Part shown: in pieces, positions 8,689-16,763 of the stretch
How positions within the stretch are numbered: the stretch's first letter is position 1
Layout of the letters: the number at the start of each line of letters is the position of its first letter
From: Pontibacterium granulatum
GTDB taxonomy: Bacteria; Pseudomonadota; Gammaproteobacteria; Pseudomonadales; Balneatricaceae
Length of the DNA: 64,000 bases
Assembly (NCBI RefSeq): GCF_029961155.1
Contig: NZ_JASBRH010000015.1
Location: forward strand, 32,385-96,384
Direction: 5' to 3'
The notes under the pieces: model-generated
Databases searched by the model: none
What the model was told of the DNA's origin: nothing
Seen by the model: only the letters and a program-made list of their open reading frames with translations
Translations under genes and position numbers: made by a program

Positions 8689-9348
8689 TTAGTCAGCCTT
8701 ATCATTAGGCGGTACAACGCTTGAGATGTCAGCCGAATCATCTGTTTCACAGGCGCGTGGAGCACCGCCACGTCTTAATGCTGTACGAAAGCGATGCTGC
8801 TTCTGCTGAAACTCCTGAGCCGCACCATAAGGCACGAAATACAAGTAACGTTCATGGGGATCAGCAAGCTTGCGGGCATGTTTGATCGGGCACCAATACT
8901 GCTCCGTGCGTGAAGAGATCTCCCGCGCATAACTGATCACCCCATTGGCATAAGCACAGTAAATACAGTTCAGCTTTTGGATAGAATTGAGATACCCCAG
9001 ATGATGACGATCAAAGACAAAGTACTCGGAGCGATCCACACGGGGGATGCGGTACAAACGAAAACAGATCTGCTGGTATACCGTAAGGCCCAGATCAAAC
9101 AGTGCAATCGGCACGATCATGCCATAGATAAAGGGCGCGGACAGCACATTGCGTAACTGGCTGGCCCTGAGCCAGGCAAACACGTTTTGCCTTAACTCTT
9201 TATGCGTGCGCCGTAACCGCTCTTCAAATTCAACCCGAGTGCCTTCCACCTTATAGAGAAATTCCTGCTCCTGCTCTTTCAGCACGGCCTGCAATTCCTG
9301 GCGCAGGCTCTCAATTTGCTGCACCAGTTGCTCGATACGATCATTCAT
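8689..9348 (-). CDS. Conserved hypothetical protein with N-terminal coiled coil and membrane-associated middle
   Basis: I start at ATG 9348 (MNDRIEQ); the longer frame adds 36 basic residues with no ribosome site. The 219-aa product begins with a coiled coil (about residues 1-40, IEQLVQQIESLRQEL), then an Arg/Glu helix, and a hydrophobic stretch (about 70-100, PFIYGMIVPIALFDLGLTVY) likely to be one or two membrane helices. The C-terminal half has CIYC-type paired cysteines and a conserved WCPIKHARK segment, with PYGAAQEF near residue 178. This arrangement recurs in proteobacterial proteins of unknown function. The Cys-x-x-Cys plus Cys-Pro-x-x-His could bind a metal (inference). Confidence 0.7.
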   Translation of the reverse strand: MNDRIEQLVQQIESLRQELQAVLKEQEQEFLYKVEGTRVEFEERLRRTHKELRQNVFAWLRASQLRNVLSAPFIYGMIVPIALFDLGLTVYQQICFRLYRIPRVDRSEYFVFDRHHLGYLNSIQKLNCIYCAYANGVISYAREISSRTEQYWCPIKHARKLADPHERYLYFVPYGAAQEFQQKQHRFRTALRRGGAPRACETDDSADISSVVPPNDKAD

Positions 9349-9502
9349 CGATCTATACCTGTATGCCTTTCGGTACTTTGAACCTAGTCGCTCTACCCTG
9401 AAAAAACCAGTTCTACCAACTACTTGCCCCCAGCCACGAACTATCTGCTGCAACATTTGTCTGCTATCTACCGTGACAACACCAATTGATCAGGAAGAAC
9501 GG

Positions 9503-10657
9503 ATGAAACCGTCGGTGCTATTGGAAATATTTCTGCGCTTTTTAGGGCTGGGTTGTATCTGCTTCGGCGGTCCCGCCGCGCATATAGGATACTTCCGCAA
9601 CTACTTTGTGGAAAAACATCGTTGGCTGGACGAACAGCACTATACCGGTCTGGTCGCACTGAGCCAGTTCCTGCCAGGGCCGGGTTCCAGCCAGGTAGGA
9701 TTCGCCATTGGTATGAATCGGGCAGGCATCCCTGGTGGTGTCGCCGCGTTTTTGGGCTTTACTCTTCCCTCGTTTTTGCTGCTCTACCTAATTGCAACCA
9801 GTACGGCCCAGTTCGCGGACAACAACATCATGCAGGGCGTTATCCACGGCCTTAAATTGCTGGCGGTTGTGGTGGTCGCCGATGCGACTTACGGGATGTT
9901 CAGCAACTTCTGTAAACAGCGCTGGAGCCTCTGTGTGGCAATCGCCACCGCCATGTCACTGCTGATTTTCCCGGGCATTGGCACCCAGTTGATCGTTCTG
10001 CTGAGCGCTGCCGCGATCGGTTCCTTGCTCGGCAAGACCAACACCCAGGCATCGCTGACGCTGAAGAAGCCGGGTCTTATATCGGGAGGCCTGTTCGCGG
10101 CCCTGGCACTGCTGCCACTCCTATTGATTGATCAACCACTGATCGCGCTGTTCCATGATTTCTTCGCAGCGGGCAGTCTGGTGTTTGGTGGTGGCCATGT
10201 AGTCCTTCCACTTCTGCAGGACCTGGTGGGCGACAGCATGAGCACTGACCGTTTCCTGCTCGGATATGCCGCGGCACAGGCAGTTCCTGGCCCGATGTTT
10301 ACCCTAGCCAGTTTTCTGGGTGCCGAACTATATGCCGATATGCCGCTGATAGGAGCTCTACTGGCCACACTTGCCGTCTTCCTACCCGGCTTTCTGCTGC
10401 TTATCGCGTTTCATGATAGCTGGCAGAGCCTTAGCAACCGTCCGCGTATCGCAGCGGGTATACAGGGCATTAACGCAGCCGTTGTCGGCCTGTTGCTAGC
10501 CGCCCTTTATCAACCTGTGTTCAGTAGCGCCATAAACAACGGTACCGACTTTGCCCTGGTGTTGGCGGGTTTGCTACTGCTTCGCGGAATGAAACTCAGC
10601 ATTATACTGCTGGTTATTTTTTATATTGCTACCGGCGCATTCCTGCTTCGAATATAA
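9503..10657 (+). CDS. chrA: Chromate transporter, CHR family (long, two-domain form)
   Basis: A 384-aa inner-membrane protein that expels chromate (and may recognise sulfate-like anions). Both CHR halves are present: the N-terminal half opens with LEIFLRFLGLGCICFGGP and contains FLPGPGSSQVGFAIG; the second half repeats the pattern as FGGGHVVLPLL and QAVPGPMFTLASF. About ten hydrophobic helices are seen. ATG 9503 has AGGA seven bases upstream; an in-frame GTG at 9473 lacks a ribosome site. A 73-aa membrane protein follows 60 bp downstream and may be cotranscribed. No chrB regulator is adjacent. Confidence 0.9.
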   Translation: MKPSVLLEIFLRFLGLGCICFGGPAAHIGYFRNYFVEKHRWLDEQHYTGLVALSQFLPGPGSSQVGFAIGMNRAGIPGGVAAFLGFTLPSFLLLYLIATSTAQFADNNIMQGVIHGLKLLAVVVVADATYGMFSNFCKQRWSLCVAIATAMSLLIFPGIGTQLIVLLSAAAIGSLLGKTNTQASLTLKKPGLISGGLFAALALLPLLLIDQPLIALFHDFFAAGSLVFGGGHVVLPLLQDLVGDSMSTDRFLLGYAAAQAVPGPMFTLASFLGAELYADMPLIGALLATLAVFLPGFLLLIAFHDSWQSLSNRPRIAAGIQGINAAVVGLLLAALYQPVFSSAINNGTDFALVLAGLLLLRGMKLSIILLVIFYIATGAFLLRI

Positions 10658-10716
10658 ACTTGCTGTAAGCACTAGAAATATTGGATGATGGAACCAACAT
10701 CGATGGAGGACTCTCA

Positions 10717-10938
10717 ATGAGCGAAAAAGGAAGCGCAGGCAACGTCATCGCAGCGCTATGTAACGTATTTATCCCCGGATTGGGCCATCTTGTGCAGGGC
10801 CGCATCCTGCTGGCACTTCTGTTCTTCGCCGTAACAGCTGTAGGCTATGCAACCTATTTCCTGATTTTCCCTGCGGTTATCGCTGCGGTATTCCACTTGA
10901 TCAGCATTATCAGTGCAGCTCGATACAAAGGCGATTGA
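10717..10938 (+). CDS. Small membrane protein (73 aa)
   Basis: Start ATG 10717 has GGAGG seven bases upstream. The product has two hydrophobic helices (about residues 8-25 and 27-66) and the motif IPGLGHLVQGR, common in small two-helix membrane proteins of unknown function where Gly-Leu-Gly-(H/Q) precedes a conserved Gly-Arg turn. It ends in a short basic/acidic cytoplasmic tail (RYKGD). It lies 60 bp after chrA on the same strand, so it might share its transcript. Function unknown. Confidence 0.7.
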   Translation: MSEKGSAGNVIAALCNVFIPGLGHLVQGRILLALLFFAVTAVGYATYFLIFPAVIAAVFHLISIISAARYKGD

Positions 10939-10953
10939 TAAGCCCTCCCCTGT

Positions 10954-10981
10954 GCGCTGAAAGTATCCCCACCTTCAGCGC
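10954..10981. repeat. Inverted repeat between small membrane gene and RNA helicase gene
   Basis: GCGCTGAA ... TTCAGCGC, eight-base stem with a 12-base loop, 15 bp after the stop codon. Likely a transcript end, though no T-run follows. Confidence 0.45.
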
Positions 10982-11087
10982 AAACTGACAATCCACGATA
11001 TTTACGCGCCGCGCTCTGGTACACTAACCTGCTCTTAAACCCGCAGCTTACGCCGCGTGTATCGTTCCCATTCTTTTGAGTTTATCT

Positions 11088-12356
11088 ATGTCTGCCGCAT
11101 CACCTGCTTCGTTCACATCTTTGGGTCTGTCCGAGTTTTTACTATCTACCCTCACTGAACTGGGATACGAGCAACCAACCCCCGTGCAAACACAAGCGAT
11201 TCCTGTGGTACTCAGAGGCGGTGACGTCGTAGCAGCGGCACAGACCGGCTCTGGCAAGACGGCGGCGTTCTCTCTGCCGCTACTGCAGACAATCAGCACG
11301 AATCCGACATCGTCTAGGCGTGCGGTTCGCGCTCTGGTCCTGGTACCAACCCGCGAGCTGGCGATGCAGGTGGGTGATGCAATCCGTGCCTATGCGCAGA
11401 ATCTGCCAGAAGCAGTAAAAGTCGTGACTGTATTTGGTGGTGTATCGATTAATCCACAAATGCTGTCGCTACGGGGCAGTGCGGATATCCTCGTGGCAAC
11501 ACCCGGGCGGTTACTGGACCTGGCGGATAAGAACGCGGTAAGCCTGACATCGTTAGAAACACTGGTACTGGACGAAGCCGACCGCATGCTGGACCTGGGT
11601 TTCGCCGATGAGCTTGAGGCAGTATTAAAGCTGCTGCCAAACAAACGTCAAAACCTTCTTTTCTCGGCAACCTTCCCCGAAGGGGTAAAAGAGCTAACCC
11701 GAAACTTGCTGCACAATCCAACCGAGATCGAAGTAAAGGTTGAATCCAGCATTCCGGAGCAGGTTCAACAGCGAGCGATCGAAGTGGATCGAGATAAACG
11801 CACCTCCCTGCTGAAGCACCTGATCAAGGAAGAGGGCTGGTCACGCGTAATCGTTTTTGTTGCCAGCAAACGCGGGGTAAACAACGTTACCATGAAGCTT
11901 TCTCGTGCGGGCATCAAAGCGGAAGCACTGCACGGTGACCTGACTCAAACCGCACGTAAAGAAGCGCTGGCCAACTTTAAAGCCAAAAAATTTAAGGTAC
12001 TGGTTGCGACGGACCTGGCTGCCAGGGGTATCGATATCGCGAACCTGCCTTGCGTGGTGAACTATGACCTGCCACGCTCACCTGCGGACTATGTGCATCG
12101 CATCGGGCGTACCGGTCGTGCCGGTGAATCCGGTGTCGCGCTGTCGTTTATCGATCACGAAAACGATGCCCACTTTAAACTGATCGAAAAACGCACCCGT
12201 CAACAACTTCCACGTGAGGAAGTCAAAGGCTTCGAGCGCTCGCCATACGCACCGGTTGAGCTGCTGGATAAACCCAAAGGACCGGTTAAAGGTAAACGTA
12301 AGAGTAAGAAAGACAAACTGCGCGAAGCCGCGGCAAAAGAACAGCAAGGGAAATAA
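11088..12356 (+). CDS. DEAD-box ATP-dependent RNA helicase (RhlE-like)
   Basis: All helicase motifs are present: Q motif near the start (F-T-S-L-G-L ... PTPVQTQAIP), AQTGSGKT, PTREL, TPGR, DEAD in VLDEADRMLD, SAT, the IVFVASKR segment, ATDLAARGID and HRIGRTGRAG. The 422-aa protein ends in a Lys-rich tail (GKRKSKKDK) that would bind RNA nonspecifically. The RhlE-like subfamily acts in ribosome assembly and RNA turnover. ATG 11088 begins MSAASPASF; a TTG four codons earlier is less likely. It converges on a GNAT gene 45 bp downstream. Confidence 0.93.
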   Translation: MSAASPASFTSLGLSEFLLSTLTELGYEQPTPVQTQAIPVVLRGGDVVAAAQTGSGKTAAFSLPLLQTISTNPTSSRRAVRALVLVPTRELAMQVGDAIRAYAQNLPEAVKVVTVFGGVSINPQMLSLRGSADILVATPGRLLDLADKNAVSLTSLETLVLDEADRMLDLGFADELEAVLKLLPNKRQNLLFSATFPEGVKELTRNLLHNPTEIEVKVESSIPEQVQQRAIEVDRDKRTSLLKHLIKEEGWSRVIVFVASKRGVNNVTMKLSRAGIKAEALHGDLTQTARKEALANFKAKKFKVLVATDLAARGIDIANLPCVVNYDLPRSPADYVHRIGRTGRAGESGVALSFIDHENDAHFKLIEKRTRQQLPREEVKGFERSPYAPVELLDKPKGPVKGKRKSKKDKLREAAAKEQQGK

Positions 12357-12401
12357 GCTCAGCGGTACACGCAACATTCCAGTTGCTAGCGCCCTCTGCA
12401 A

Positions 12402-12971
12402 CTAGATCTGCTTAACCATCAAGACTGCATCCCCAGCGTAATGAATCAGCGGATGGGGATGTACTGGTGCCCGATCCACTTCCTTGTATCCGTAGCGCTC
12501 ATACAGCGCCTTTGCACCGCTATTCTCTTCAAAAACGATCAGGCTAAGCACAGAGAACCCTTTCTCTCGCGCATGCCTTTCCGCTAACGCCAGCAGCCGT
12601 GTTCCTATTCCTAGCCCACGGTACTCTGGAAGCAACGCCATACCGCAGATGTAATAACTGTTATCGACCTCAAGCTTCGAGTACGGGGCGAGCACTGGAT
12701 CCTCTTCCACATAGGCGGGATCAACCTGCATCGGAAATGCCACCAACATCCCAACAACCTCACTATCGCTGACAACAACCGAGCAATTGCGGTAACTGAA
12801 GTTTGTGTCTTCCCGCTCATAACGGTGCTGCCCTACAGCCAGGATATCTTCGCCAGGTTCTGCAAGTTGGGTCCAAATATAATCGGCAACGCCGTCAGAT
12901 GAAATACTGTATAAACGGGCAATGGCCGCACAATCAGACTTAACAGCGGGACGGATGGTGGAGCTCAGCAT
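12402..12971 (-). CDS. GNAT family N-acetyltransferase
   Basis: A 189-aa acyl-CoA-dependent acetyltransferase. The motif A region (PEYRGLGIGTRLLALAERHA, about residues 113-132) with the R-G-x-G-x-G/A pyrophosphate loop and the motif B region ALYERYGY near 160 are clear. The N-terminal half carries an IRPAVKSDCAAIARLY start typical of the fold. Substrate is unknown. Isolated minus-strand gene, convergent with the helicase. Confidence 0.85.
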   Translation of the reverse strand: MLSSTIRPAVKSDCAAIARLYSISSDGVADYIWTQLAEPGEDILAVGQHRYEREDTNFSYRNCSVVVSDSEVVGMLVAFPMQVDPAYVEEDPVLAPYSKLEVDNSYYICGMALLPEYRGLGIGTRLLALAERHAREKGFSVLSLIVFEENSGAKALYERYGYKEVDRAPVHPHPLIHYAGDAVLMVKQI

Positions 12972-13589
12972 GATGCTTCCCCCTCAAGTTGGCTTAGGAA
13001 AGATGGGTAACCAAATACCCCCCTACAATGAGCATAGCGGAAGGAAACGACAACGTCGGGAAGCGCAGAAAAAGGGCAGAACCCCGAACCTATGTATACG
13101 CACGGCTCGGAACGGGACACCATTAACTGAAGGCACCTTCAGCCAAGATAAACTGAAAACGCCTGGGGAGGTTAGTAGCCCCACCCATGATAAACGCTCG
13201 GGATCTCTCTCGATTTAATAACGCCCCAGCCACTCACTGCTCCAGATAGCCCGTGCTGGGATTATGGAAACAACCGCAAATCAACACCAATATTGTATCG
13301 CCTTCCCCACAACCGGCATGAAAGCGATCTGTAAAGATTTGATAGTCAGGTTAGGCGAAATTCAACAAATTTAGAACGGCCTCCACCTAAATAGCAATCC
13401 CATTAAAACCAGGCAGTTTATTTGTTTCTTGGCCACTCCAATGTCCGCGATCCCCCCTTAAAAAACGCCAACGTCTCATAAAACCATACAAATTGTGGTT
13501 ATAATTTTTAGTTACTTCCTCGCCTAGCATGTAATGTTTATAGGCTATACTTACTGTTCATCTAAAGCTCAATGCTGAATGGATTCCAA
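12972..13589. other. Gene-free stretch upstream of the diguanylate cyclase
   Basis: About 600 bp with no supported gene. It contains a short palindrome (CTGAAGG-CA-CCTTCAG, 13127-13142) and becomes AT-rich towards the cyclase start. I looked for a GEMM-type c-di-GMP riboswitch and did not see its conserved core. Confidence 0.6.
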
Positions 13590-15371
13590 ATGACAAGGAA
13601 ATCACTTTCTAATTTCTATTCGCCGTCATTTTTATTTAGATTGATTGGAACACTCCTCATCTGCGTGTCGCTGTATGCCGTTTTCGGATGGCTTACGGAT
13701 ACGCCACCCTCACTCTTTCTGCCACACGCGCCCACTATGAAGATGAATACAGCACTTGGCGTTGCATTGTGTGGCTCAGCGCTTTTAGTGTTTAACACAA
13801 GAGTCTTCGGCATTAGAGCAGAGCTTTTTCCAGCTCTCTCCCTTATCGCCATTTCCACACTGACCTTGTGCCAATACTATTTAAATTTGGATCTCCATAT
13901 TGACAACATATTCATCGAAGATAGCTTTTCAACTAAGCTGCCAGGGAGGCCATCCGAAGCAACAGCAGTCACTCTGCTGTTTGCGGGTCTTTGCATCACC
14001 CTATACTCTTTCCGTATTTGTACCAAAGCTCTGCACTGTGACCTTCCTATTTTAGTCGGTCTATTTATTCCGCTTTTAGGCGTGTCGAGCTACATATATG
14101 GTTATGAAAGCATAGCGACCTTTACTTTTATTGAATCAATGTCTTTGCCCACCGCCTTGAGCCTGTCGGTTTTTTTTATCGGTTTTTCACTCACTCAGCG
14201 GGAAAGCCTACTTCACAGTTACTTCAACAATAGCTCCCTGACGTTTCGTGAACTTCGCAGGCTATCTTTCCCTGTGATCATTTTCCCAATTGCAGTGGGT
14301 TGGATCGCCCTATACTTCATTCGTGAACAAAACGTAGCACCTGAACTGGGGATCGCATCAATGGCCGCAATATGCAGCATTGTGGCCGTCATCGGCTTGC
14401 TATGGAACTCATTCAAAGAATCCAAGTGGCAGGGTCAGTTTGCCGCTGAGCAGAAAGCTAAGTTGCTGGCTCAAACAGAACTTGCGTTTGCCCTGGAAAC
14501 ATCAATGGGCGCTGTATTGCTCTTCTCCTCTCGAGGTGATGTCGTCGCTGCAAATAGTGGCGCCAGTCGTATTTTCGGCTGGGAAATAAACGAAATGAAG
14601 GACATGAACCTTCAGCACTTTATCCCTCCCCGATTACGTGATGCTCATGCCGGTCACGTCAAGTCTTTCAGGCAGGGGGAAAAACAAAAGCAGGTCAACG
14701 ATAACTTGTTAAACATGGTGGGCTATCACAAGTCAGGAAAAGAAATACCGATTCTGGTGAGCATTAACAAACAGTTGATCGACGGTGAAATGATGTTTGG
14801 CGCCGTCATAATGGATGCGACCGGTATTTCAGATCAACTAACGCGCTTCAAGACCCAAGCAGAAAAAGATTACTTAACTGATATAGCCAACCGACACGGA
14901 CTGGACGCATACATCGACAGCCTTCAGCAAGAGCGGTCCGGACAGCTGATGTCCCTCCTGGTGGTCGATATTGACTACTTCAAACGCGTAAACGACACCT
15001 ACGGCCATGCAGTAGGAGACAAACTTCTACAAAGTTTTGTCGTGCGGATTAAAAGCACACTGCGCTTTCACGACAAACTATTCCGGCTCGGAGGCGAGGA
15101 ATTCCTCGTTGTTTCAAAACGAACGTATTCAGATGGCGCAATTACATTAGCGAACCGTATTCGCACAGCAATCGCATCGACCCCTTTCGCCTGCCACGAC
15201 AACACACTGTCGATTACATGCAGCATCGGAGTGTCTGATATTCGCGTAGGCAAAGATGACTTTACGGAACAACTGCGTAAAGCAGACGAAGCGCTGTACA
15301 TTGCCAAGCGAGAAGGCAGGAATTGTGTTCGCCGCTGTGACGAACAGACGGAAATAGAGACGGCACTTTAA
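13590..15371 (+). CDS. Membrane-anchored PAS-GGDEF diguanylate cyclase
   Basis: Makes cyclic di-GMP from two GTP. The 593-aa product has about seven to eight N-terminal membrane helices (about residues 15-275, MASE-like sensor), a PAS domain (about 290-405, including a SGASRIFGWEINEM helix), and a C-terminal GGDEF domain. The active site reads RLGGEEF (about 499-505), a functional variant, and an RFHD I-site lies exactly five residues before it, so product inhibition is expected. The start could be ATG 13572 or 13590; neither has a strong ribosome site. The N-terminus is less conserved-looking and AT-richer than the rest. Signal unknown. Confidence 0.9.
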   Translation: MTRKSLSNFYSPSFLFRLIGTLLICVSLYAVFGWLTDTPPSLFLPHAPTMKMNTALGVALCGSALLVFNTRVFGIRAELFPALSLIAISTLTLCQYYLNLDLHIDNIFIEDSFSTKLPGRPSEATAVTLLFAGLCITLYSFRICTKALHCDLPILVGLFIPLLGVSSYIYGYESIATFTFIESMSLPTALSLSVFFIGFSLTQRESLLHSYFNNSSLTFRELRRLSFPVIIFPIAVGWIALYFIREQNVAPELGIASMAAICSIVAVIGLLWNSFKESKWQGQFAAEQKAKLLAQTELAFALETSMGAVLLFSSRGDVVAANSGASRIFGWEINEMKDMNLQHFIPPRLRDAHAGHVKSFRQGEKQKQVNDNLLNMVGYHKSGKEIPILVSINKQLIDGEMMFGAVIMDATGISDQLTRFKTQAEKDYLTDIANRHGLDAYIDSLQQERSGQLMSLLVVDIDYFKRVNDTYGHAVGDKLLQSFVVRIKSTLRFHDKLFRLGGEEFLVVSKRTYSDGAITLANRIRTAIASTPFACHDNTLSITCSIGVSDIRVGKDDFTEQLRKADEALYIAKREGRNCVRRCDEQTEIETAL

Positions 15372-15374
15372 AGT

Positions 15375-15403
15375 CAAAAAAAGCGGAGGCCCGAACCTCC
15401 GCT
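15375..15403 (-). terminator. Rho-independent terminator (minus strand)
   Basis: On the minus strand the stem AGCGGAGG ... CCTCCGCT closes a short TTCG-containing loop and is followed by a run of seven T. It lies 140 bp after the aminotransferase stop, so it probably ends the oxidoreductase-aminotransferase transcript. The same tail (ACCGCGTTTTA before the stem) recurs at 27896-27930. Confidence 0.75.
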
Positions 15404-15481
15404 AAAACGCGGTTCCGACAGGATTAACCACGGAGTGAGGACGTCATCAGCCAAGAGAAACGGATGACGCCTGAGGAGGAG

Positions 15482-15517
15482 ATCCCGTCACAGCCCCTAT
15501 GCTTTATGTGACGGGAT
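15482..15517. repeat. Inverted repeat between aminotransferase and terminator
   Basis: ATCCCGTCAC ... GTGACGGGAT, ten-base perfect stem with a 16-base loop, 28 bp after the aminotransferase stop codon. Possibly an mRNA 3'-end stabiliser. Confidence 0.5.
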
Positions 15518-15545
15518 TCCAGGGTCCTTCAAAAAACGAACGCGC

Positions 15546-16745
15546 TCAGCGGCCCTTCAACACCTTGTTCAGTGCATCCACGAAGTAATCCATACACTGA
15601 TCGTTAAGCCCGGCAACGTTCATGCGACTGGAGTCGATCATGTAGATACTGTGCTGGGTCCGCAGCGCTTCAACCTGCTCTGGCGTGATACCCAAGAAGG
15701 AAAACATACCAAACTGCTGCTGGATAAAACTGAAGTCCCCCTCGATATCAGAAGCGGCAATCTTTGCTACCAACCCCTGACGCAATTCCTGAATGCGATT
15801 GCGCATCCCTTCCAGTTCATCCAGCCACAGCGTTTCCAGCTTTTCATCCGCCAGAATGGTTTCCACGATTGCTGCACCGTGTGACGGCGGCATCGAATAG
15901 TGGCTACGGATTTTACTGAACAACTGACTGCCTGCATTACGGGTCTGTTCTGCATTCGCCCCTACGATAAACAGTGTTCCTGTTCGCTCGCGGTAAAGAC
16001 CGAAGTTTTTGGAGCATGAGGTAGCCACCAGCATCTCCGGCATTCGCGCAGCCAGCATCCGTACGCCGTACGCATCCTCATCGATACCGGAGCCCAGCCC
16101 CTGGTAAGCCATATCCACAAACGGGATCAGCCCTTTGCGCTCTAGCACGTCAGCCACAGCATCCCACTGCTCACGGCTCAGGTCGGCACCACTTGGGTTA
16201 TGGCAACATCCGTGAATCAACACGAAATCACCAGCCTTGGCACCTTCCAGTGAATCCAGCATGGCATCAAACTGGATCGATTTGTTTTCATAGTCGTAGT
16301 ACGGGTACTCAACAATTTCGAGGCCCGCGCCACCCAACAATGGCACATGGTTGGCCCAGGTTGGTGTACTCACCCACACCCGACTTTCACTGTTGCAGCC
16401 ACGCAGGAACTCAGCCCCCATACGCAACGCACCACAACCACCCGGGGTCTGGGCAGAGACAATACGACCGTCGCTCAGCGCAGGATGATCGGCACCAAAC
16501 ACCAACTTGCTCACCAGTTCATTAAACAGTGGAGATCCTGCTGGTGCGGTGTAGCTTTTAGTAGTTTCACGCTCCAGCAGGCGGGACTCCGCCCACTGAA
16601 CAGCCTGCATGATCGGCGTGTGTCCCTGATTATTTTTGTATACACCAATTCCCAAATCGATCTTGTTGGGATTGGTGTCTTCCCGGTAGCTGAGCATCAT
16701 CGCCAGAATCGGGTCTTGTGGAATCGCTTTCAGTGCTTCAAACAT
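15546..16745 (-). CDS. Aromatic amino-acid/aspartate aminotransferase (class I, PLP)
   Basis: A 399-aa fold-type I aminotransferase. The PLP lysine is in SCSKNFGLYRERTG (about residue 247), the same context as AspC/TyrB of E. coli. The N-terminus DPILAMMLSYREDTNPNKIDLGIGVY and HGCCHNPSG substrate loop also match. It starts 18 bp after the indolepyruvate oxidoreductase gene, same strand, so it very probably supplies arylpyruvates (from Phe, Tyr, Trp) to that enzyme. It could equally work with aspartate/2-oxoglutarate; the family is broad. Confidence 0.92.
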   Translation of the reverse strand: MFEALKAIPQDPILAMMLSYREDTNPNKIDLGIGVYKNNQGHTPIMQAVQWAESRLLERETTKSYTAPAGSPLFNELVSKLVFGADHPALSDGRIVSAQTPGGCGALRMGAEFLRGCNSESRVWVSTPTWANHVPLLGGAGLEIVEYPYYDYENKSIQFDAMLDSLEGAKAGDFVLIHGCCHNPSGADLSREQWDAVADVLERKGLIPFVDMAYQGLGSGIDEDAYGVRMLAARMPEMLVATSCSKNFGLYRERTGTLFIVGANAEQTRNAGSQLFSKIRSHYSMPPSHGAAIVETILADEKLETLWLDELEGMRNRIQELRQGLVAKIAASDIEGDFSFIQQQFGMFSFLGITPEQVEALRTQHSIYMIDSSRMNVAGLNDQCMDYFVDALNKVLKGR

Positions 16746-16763
16746 AACTTTATTCCTATCCGC

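Noticed and set aside
12972..13589. Possible c-di-GMP riboswitch in front of the diguanylate cyclase
   Set aside because: The conserved GEMM core and its paired helices were not seen by eye.
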